Part shown: in pieces, positions 59,555 to 64,000 of the stretch
Layout: every line of letters starts with the position of its first letter
Position numbering within the stretch: position 1 is the stretch's first letter
Assembly (NCBI GenBank): GCA_000227525.2
Contig: AGIG01000028.1
Span: forward strand, 574,153 to 638,152
DNA: 64,000 nt
Reading direction: 5' to 3'
DNA from: a gamma proteobacterium HIMB30
Lineage (GTDB): Bacteria > Pseudomonadota > Gammaproteobacteria > Pseudomonadales > Litorivicinaceae
Made by a program: the position numbers and the translations under genes
The notes under the pieces: generated by a model
The model's input: only the letters and a program-made list of their open reading frames with translations
Told to the model about the DNA's origin: nothing
Database searches by the model: none

Positions 59555-59845
59555 CTACAGTAACTTCTCGATCTCCGTAAAGCCTTGTGCAATTCTCTTT
59601 GGATCCAATGGATAATTTCCATCTGCAAGCGCTTGTTTGATCTGAGCAACCTTCGCTTCATCAAAACCGGCACGTCTCAGCTCAACGACTGTTTCATCGC
59701 TCAGTTGCACTTCATCTGACATCTGACGAGCGGCTGGTGCATCTTGGGACTCTACATCCGAACTTCTTAACTCGTCGTCTTTCCTTTGTTCGGGCTTTAT
59801 TGCAGATAATGCTTTCGCACTAACGCCTGAAATTGGATCTGTCAT
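59555..59845 (-). CDS. flgM: Anti-sigma-28 factor FlgM
   Basis: Binds FliA until it is exported through the completed hook, timing late gene expression. The 96 residues have a disordered N-terminus and the C-terminal sigma-28-binding helices: DEVQLSDETVVELRRAGFDEAKVAQIKQALADGNYPLDPKRIAQGFTEIEKLL, the LDPxxIA motif being typical. GAGGAG precedes the ATG. It has its own sigma-28 promoter, the standard feedback loop. Confidence 0.95.
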   Translation of the reverse strand: MTDPISGVSAKALSAIKPEQRKDDELRSSDVESQDAPAARQMSDEVQLSDETVVELRRAGFDEAKVAQIKQALADGNYPLDPKRIAQGFTEIEKLL

Positions 59846-59884
59846 TTCCGTCTCCTCACAATCTGGAACAGCTTTACAATCTAA

Positions 59885-59911
59885 GAATCGACAGTATGTT
59901 TGAAAACTTTA
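59885..59911 (-). promoter_or_regulatory. Sigma-28 (FliA) promoter of flgM
   Basis: On the minus strand, TAAAGTTT (59911-59904), 11 bases, GTCGATTC (59892-59885). The -35 box is perfect and the spacing exact; the -10 box matches five of eight. It lies 40 bases before the flgM ATG. Confidence 0.75.
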
Positions 59912-59922
59912 GCAATTTTTTT

Positions 59923-59952
59923 AAAAAAAGTCCCGGGCCTCTGTTAGAGGCC
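59923..59952 (-). terminator. Rho-independent-type terminator after flgA
   Basis: GGCCTCT-AAC-AGAGGCC forms a perfect 7-bp stem at 59936-59952. Read on the minus strand it is followed after six bases by seven T. It overlaps the flgA stop codon, so it separates flgA from the sigma-28-driven flgM unit. Confidence 0.7.
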
Positions 59953-60993
59953 TCGTGCCTCATGTCGACCAATGACGATTCCCCTGATTTCTTTACCGGA
60001 ATCTGGATTTTTCAGCAGAACTTGCTCGCCAATTTTTCCGTTTTCCATTGCGATGGTTTCGACGGTAATTTCAAGCGCACCACGCTTGATGACCAAGCGC
60101 ACCGTCTCATTTTTTCGAACAAGGTCAGCGGCGACGAAGTCACTCGCGTTCAGTCGTTGTCCAGCGCGTATCGTCCGAGTTGCTTCGAGACCAATGATTT
60201 CTTCAACCCGCGTTAAGGCTTGAGGCCCATAGCTTGCGATTGCCTCAAGCTTTGATTCCACCAGATTTTCGGTGATGACCTGCCCGTTAACGATGGTTGT
60301 TTTTGCGATCAATACCCGTTCTGCAATTTCAATATCGCCCGCCTGGATGGGGTGACCGGGTGTCAGCTGTTTTTTCGCGATGACGGTTTGCTGAGGCCAT
60401 AATGTCACGGGTTGACTCGAGGCATTTTGGGTTTGCCTTTCGATAGAAAGATCTTCGAGTTGGATCACCTCACCGGCCTCATAGTGTCGATTTGGCATGA
60501 AGATAGCGATCTCTTCGCCCAAGAGATCAGAGGTAACGACATCACCTTCTGATACGTTTTGGGAAACAACCCGCCCGAGAATCTCTTCCTGGCTAAGGGG
60601 CTCTAGCGAACCGACATTCTCGATTGACTGATAGATGATGTGATCCGGATCAACTTCAGTTCCTTCAACCAAATTTTGCGTGAATGTCCACGCGAATCGT
60701 TGCTGTTCGATTTTTACCCGTAAATATCGTTTCCAAGATGGGTTCTTGCAGACGACTTCGATGGTTTTTTGATTGTTGGTAAACGGGAACCTGATGGCGA
60801 GGTTGGATTGACAGTTTGCGATGGGGATTCGTCGGTCCGGTGGAGTGACTTCGATTAAATCCCGATGGAGTGACTGATCTTTTGCGATCCAATCGGTGGT
60901 AACTGCCACAAGTGCCTCGTGGCCGCCCGGAAATTCCCCAGCTTGTGCCGTAGGAAGTGAAAGGAGTGCGAAGATCAAGAACAGTACGCGCAT
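59944..60993 (-). CDS. flgA: Flagellar P-ring assembly chaperone FlgA
   Basis: Periplasmic chaperone for P-ring protein FlgI. The 349 residues have a signal peptide (RVLFLIFALLSLPTAQA) and a SAF-type domain (AGEVIQLEDL, PGHPIQAGDIEIAER, LEATRTIRAGQRLNASDFV). It ends with the FlgA beta part (VRLVIKRGALEITVETIAMENG, GKEIRGIVIGRHEARGL). At 349 residues it is longer than the common 220-240: the SAF region looks repeated or extended. I chose the ATG at 60993, just before the signal; a longer frame to 61044 adds non-signal sequence. No clear promoter was seen upstream. Confidence 0.9.
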   Translation of the reverse strand: MRVLFLIFALLSLPTAQAGEFPGGHEALVAVTTDWIAKDQSLHRDLIEVTPPDRRIPIANCQSNLAIRFPFTNNQKTIEVVCKNPSWKRYLRVKIEQQRFAWTFTQNLVEGTEVDPDHIIYQSIENVGSLEPLSQEEILGRVVSQNVSEGDVVTSDLLGEEIAIFMPNRHYEAGEVIQLEDLSIERQTQNASSQPVTLWPQQTVIAKKQLTPGHPIQAGDIEIAERVLIAKTTIVNGQVITENLVESKLEAIASYGPQALTRVEEIIGLEATRTIRAGQRLNASDFVAADLVRKNETVRLVIKRGALEITVETIAMENGKIGEQVLLKNPDSGKEIRGIVIGRHEARGL

Positions 60994-61113
60994 GGGTGCA
61001 GTATGCGACTCCGGCCAAAGAATGCAAACGATGCCGGCATACATTTGCCGTTTTGCCGTCCGGGTTCCTCACAGGAATCGCGAAGAGAGGCCGTCAAGAC
61101 CCTGAAACTCGGT

Positions 61114-61130
61114 TTGGCACACAGATTGCT
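61114..61130 (+). promoter_or_regulatory. Sigma-54 promoter of the flgBCDE operon
   Basis: TTGGCACACAGATTGCT is a near-perfect TTGGCACG-N4-TTGCW, the best in the window, 67 bases ahead of the flgB ATG. Confidence 0.93.
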
Positions 61131-61196
61131 TCATCGAAAACCAGAAAACCGTGTTGGTGTAATCGACAGGATTTCGAAGAACTTTAGAGGTCAGAT

Positions 61197-61580
61197 ATGA
61201 AATTGCTTGAAAACCCATTTGGCATCCATGAGAAAGCGCTTTCTGTCAGAAACAAGCGTATGGAGTTGATTTCTGCAAATATCGCAAACGCAGACACGCC
61301 ACTGTTTCGGGCGAAAGATCTTGATTTTAAGAAAGTGCTCGCGAACGCGAATCCGAGTCCAATGGCTGCAACAAACGTTCGACACTTTGATACTGGTGAA
61401 GTGGAGGATCCGCAAGGAATTGTCTACCGGACTCCATACAACACCTCGGTTGACGGTAACACTGTCGAAATCAACGTCGAGCAAGCCAAGTACGGTGAGG
61501 CAGCAATCCAGTATCAAGCAACTCTTCAATTTCTAGAGAATCGAATCTCTGGAATACGCAAATCATTACGTGGTGAATAA
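61197..61580 (+). CDS. flgB: Flagellar basal-body rod protein FlgB
   Basis: Proximal rod subunit exported through the flagellar gate. The 127 residues start with the rod motif RNKRMELISANIANADTPLFRAKDLDF and end with the C-terminal helix YQATLQFLENRISGIRKSLRGE. The family usually runs 130-140 residues; here the middle is slightly short. First gene of the rod-hook operon, followed by flgC after 12 bases. Confidence 0.97.
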   Translation: MKLLENPFGIHEKALSVRNKRMELISANIANADTPLFRAKDLDFKKVLANANPSPMAATNVRHFDTGEVEDPQGIVYRTPYNTSVDGNTVEINVEQAKYGEAAIQYQATLQFLENRISGIRKSLRGE

Positions 61581-61592
61581 GGGGCGATCACA

Positions 61593-62015
61593 ATGCTGAA
61601 AAATATATTTTCCATCGCTGGGACAGCCCTCTCGGCACAGACCATCCGGATGAATACGACGGCATCTAACCTAGCGAATGCGGGATCCGTCTCTCCGACT
61701 GAGGCTGAAGCATTCCGGGCGAAGCGTCCTGTCTTCAGAGCATTAGTCGAACAAGCGGATTTGAATGCCGGGTTCAACACGCTGGGAGGCGTCAAAGTCA
61801 AAGAGGTCGTGGACAGTACCGAACCGGTTCGTAAGGTCCATGATCCGGGTAACCCCGAGGCAAATGATGAAGGATTTGTCTTTTTATCGAATGTGAACGA
61901 AGTGACAGAAATGGTTGAAATGGTTGCCGCATCGCGCTCATTCCAAAACAACGTCGAAGTCGTGACGACAGCCCGTCAGTTGATGATGCGGACGTTGGAT
62001 ATTAGTAAGGCTTAA
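61593..62015 (+). CDS. flgC: Flagellar basal-body rod protein FlgC
   Basis: Second proximal rod subunit. The 140 residues have the N-terminal motif IAGTALSAQTIRMNTTASNLANAGSVS, and the C-terminal VNEVTEMVEMVAASRSFQNNVEVVTTARQLMMRTLDI, both typical. It follows flgB by 12 bases and precedes flgD by two. Confidence 0.97.
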   Translation: MLKNIFSIAGTALSAQTIRMNTTASNLANAGSVSPTEAEAFRAKRPVFRALVEQADLNAGFNTLGGVKVKEVVDSTEPVRKVHDPGNPEANDEGFVFLSNVNEVTEMVEMVAASRSFQNNVEVVTTARQLMMRTLDISKA

Positions 62016-62017
62016 TC

Positions 62018-62746
62018 ATGAACACAGAAATTTCACTCGCATCGACCGGGACGCTGACCAAAGCGGAATATGATGAGTCGCAACTCCTGAAATCTGCTGA
62101 CGACGAACTGGACCGGAGCGCTTTCTTAAAGCTTCTGACCACACAGTTACAAAATCAAAATCCATTGGATCCCATGAAAAACGAGGCGTTCGTCGCTCAG
62201 TTGGCCCAGTTTTCGCAACTCGAAGGAATCACCAACATGTCCACGTCGTTGACTGACGTGGCCGATGTCATTCGATCTGATCGGATCATGAGTGGTGCCC
62301 ACTTGGTCGGTAAATCAGTGTTTGGACAAACCGGGCGGATCAGTACTGACGGGGAAACGCCGGAAACAATTGAAGTTTCATTGCCCTACGGCGCAGAGCA
62401 GGTTGATATCGGTATTTACGATCTCGACTCGGGCGCTTTGGTGCGATCCATCGTGGCTGGCCCACAATCGTCAGGCATTGCCGAGTTTGCATGGGACGGG
62501 CGCTATGCCGATGGGCTACCAGCAGTCCCAGGCGTTTATTTCATCAGGGCTTCGGCAACTGTTGATGGCGCTGCCACCGATGTCACTCCCGGAACCTACT
62601 CGCAAGTAGAGACGGTCTCCTGGGATGCCCAAACGGCAAATCTGAAATTGAATTTAGTGGGGGGAGTTGTTCTTCCCATGGATCGAGTTACTCGAATTGG
62701 CGGGGGTGGATCTTCACTCGCCGGTCATGAATCAACGGGAGAATAA
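62018..62746 (+). CDS. flgD: Flagellar hook cap protein FlgD
   Basis: Scaffold that caps the growing hook. The 242 residues show the FlgD N-terminal part LDRSAFLKLLTTQLQNQNPLDPMKNEAFVAQLAQFSQLEGITNMSTSL, then the FLG-specific beta domain with PYGAEQVDIGIYDLDSGALVRSI and FAWDGRYADGLPAVPGVYFIRASA. The length is normal. The stop lies three bases before flgE. Confidence 0.97.
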   Translation: MNTEISLASTGTLTKAEYDESQLLKSADDELDRSAFLKLLTTQLQNQNPLDPMKNEAFVAQLAQFSQLEGITNMSTSLTDVADVIRSDRIMSGAHLVGKSVFGQTGRISTDGETPETIEVSLPYGAEQVDIGIYDLDSGALVRSIVAGPQSSGIAEFAWDGRYADGLPAVPGVYFIRASATVDGAATDVTPGTYSQVETVSWDAQTANLKLNLVGGVVLPMDRVTRIGGGGSSLAGHESTGE

Positions 62747-62749
62747 GCG

Positions 62750-64000
62750 ATGTCATTCTTTACCTCATTGACGGGTCTAAATGCTGCAACAACACAGCTG
62801 TCTGTGACCTCAAACAACATTGCGAACGCAGGGACGACAGGTTTTAAACGCTCACGATCTGACTTTGGTGATATTTTTGCGACCTCTCCACTTCAGAAAG
62901 CATCGACAGTCGTCGGTCAGGGAACCGCGTTGAAGCAGGTTACCCAGGAATTCTCCCAGGGTAACATCGAGCTCTCTGGAAACTCCTTGGATCTTGCGGT
63001 TACCGGCGAAGGATTTTTTCCGCTACGCTCAGCTGATGGTCAGGACCTGTTCACGCGAAACGGGTCTTTCCTTCTCGATGAACAGAACACGGTGGTGAAC
63101 TCCGCAGGACAATTTTTACGAGTCGCCTCTGTTGACTCCCTCGGTAAAGCTGATTTCCAAGCAGAGCTGGTTCCGTTAACGATCGCTCCAAACACTGTGG
63201 GACAAGCGATTGCCACTTCTCAGATTGGTCTCGCGATTAACTTCCCAGCTGAATCGTTACCGCAAACGACAGTGAATGAAGCGAATGTTGAAACTATCAA
63301 ACCATTTGATCAAAACGACCCAACGACCTACGCCAAGTCCGCCGCGGTAACCATCTTTGACGAAAATGGTAACGACTTCCTGCTGACCTTTTTCTACCGT
63401 CGGGTCGGGGTTGCGTCAGCTGACGATCCGTTTAACAAATGGCAAACCCATATTGTACTGGATGGTCAGGAGATCACCCCGGCTCTCGGTCAAGCCACTG
63501 CAACTGACCAAACACCGCTGTACGTTGATAAATACGGCAACATCCTACCCGAGGATGAGTTACCGACAGCTGTTCGAAATAATGCGGTCTTCAGGAAATA
63601 TATCTTGGATGATCTCGCGGATCCAAACTTGTCTGCACCGGCAAAGGCGTCTGGTACATTGGTGGGGTTACCGTATCTCACTGAGGAGGCAGGGGTTAAC
63701 TTTGCGCCATCGGTCGCTTCAACTTCAATCTCAGTCGTTGAGGACCAGTTGGCAGGGATCGGTGATACATCACACACGGTGGCGACCACAGCGATTGCTT
63801 CGAACACAATCACGGTTGCGAGTCACGGTCTGAGTACCGGTGATCGCGTCCTGTACGATGCGCAATCAGGAACAACGGCTACCGGGCTGATTGACCAAGC
63901 TGAATATTATGTTGTCAGAGAGAGTGCTTCGACCTTCAAGCTTGCGACAACTTACGCAAATGCTGTGGCAGATACGCCGGTCACTGTGAATTTTTCGGGT
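62750..64000 (+). CDS. flgE: Flagellar hook protein FlgE, C-terminus beyond window
   Basis: Hook subunit. The visible 417 residues begin with FTSLTGLNAATTQLSVTSNNIANAGTTGFKRSR and contain FSQGNIELSGNSLDLAVTGEGFFPL, then the D1/D2 part (FDQNDPTTYAKSAAVTIFDENGNDFLLTFFYR). From about residue 325 the sequence changes to VVEDQLAGIGDTSHTV, then ASNTITVASHGLSTGDRV and YYVVRESASTFKLATTYANA. This looks like the beta module found in giant secreted and phage tail proteins, suggesting an inserted domain in the variable outer face. The frame stays open to the right edge. Confidence 0.94.
   Translation, partial: MSFFTSLTGLNAATTQLSVTSNNIANAGTTGFKRSRSDFGDIFATSPLQKASTVVGQGTALKQVTQEFSQGNIELSGNSLDLAVTGEGFFPLRSADGQDLFTRNGSFLLDEQNTVVNSAGQFLRVASVDSLGKADFQAELVPLTIAPNTVGQAIATSQIGLAINFPAESLPQTTVNEANVETIKPFDQNDPTTYAKSAAVTIFDENGNDFLLTFFYRRVGVASADDPFNKWQTHIVLDGQEITPALGQATATDQTPLYVDKYGNILPEDELPTAVRNNAVFRKYILDDLADPNLSAPAKASGTLVGLPYLTEEAGVNFAPSVASTSISVVEDQLAGIGDTSHTVATTAIASNTITVASHGLSTGDRVLYDAQSGTTATGLIDQAEYYVVRESASTFKLATTYANAVADTPVTVNFSG

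Noticed and set aside
60994..61113. Possible sigma-54 site on the minus strand ahead of flgA
   Set aside because: GG and GC elements near 61030 are only eight bases apart instead of ten, so the site does not fit.
1..64000. Mobile elements, attachment sites, tRNA and rRNA genes
   Set aside because: No transposase, integrase, terminal repeats or structural RNA pattern was seen on reading both strands, though a tRNA scan could not be run.

Overview
The window is a contiguous piece of a gammaproteobacterial chromosome of roughly 50% GC, with short intergenic gaps and no rRNA, tRNA, insertion sequence, phage or CRISPR array that I could see. CmoA/CmoB, SlyB, a Slt70-type transglycosylase, xseB-ispA-dxs, RmuC and YciH point to Gammaproteobacteria. 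A glycine-betaine ABC importer, a PomA/PomB-type (sodium-type) flagellar stator with a MotX-like protein, FlgP/FlgT and FlhF/FleN suggest a marine, polarly flagellated bacterium of the Oceanospirillales/Pseudomonas/Vibrio side of the class. That placement is inference; no genus can be fixed from sequence alone.

Left part (1-25.4 kb), housekeeping. A minus-strand operon slt - small membrane protein - xseB - ispA - dxs (dxs runs off the left edge) links isoprenoid precursor synthesis to exonuclease VII and cell-wall turnover. It carries a perfect 60-bp tandem duplication of the xseB 3' end. Then come a YfcH-type epimerase, SlyB lipoprotein, PIN-PhoH ATPase, a GT39-like glycosyltransferase, BioY, a PfkB/adenosine-type kinase with an AspC/TyrB aminotransferase, cmoAB, rmuC, a [2Fe-2S] ferredoxin with its FAD reductase, a pirin, a MarR regulator and an opu glycine-betaine operon with a terminator-like hairpin after the binding-protein gene. 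The opu operon runs into yciH, a flavin reductase, a Sel1-type protein that starts inside the reductase gene, and a DUF3108 protein. An ElyC-like protein and three small genes (two of them cysteine-containing) close the section.

Right part (25.5-64 kb) is an almost pure flagellar island: pomA-pomB-motX-like; fliS; a FleQ/FlrA-like regulator lacking its N-terminal domain; a FleR/FlrC-like regulator with a degenerate receiver; fliEFGHIJ; fliKLMNO; fliPQR-flhB followed by three unusual membrane or coiled-coil genes; on the minus strand flhA-flhF-fleN-fliA and two unknown genes; on the plus strand flgP-flgT-LysM-like-second FliK-like-FlhB-C-like; on the minus strand flgA, then flgM-flgN-SH3 gene; and on the plus strand flgBCD and flgE, which runs off the right edge. 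No fliC, fliD, fleS, motY, flgO or che gene lies in the window.

The promoters fit a tiered circuit. Sigma-54 (-24/-12) sites with canonical spacing precede fleR, fliK, fliP, flhA, flgP and flgB. Sigma-28 (FliA) sites precede pomA, fliS and flgM. A sigma-70-like site precedes the FleQ-like gene. The most interesting unexplained content is the three-gene set after flhB (a DamX-like SPOR protein with a degenerate ATPase domain, a small acidic protein and a transmembrane coiled-coil protein) together with the two unknown genes downstream of fliA. They may form an accessory flagellar or polar-placement module, but this is a hypothesis.
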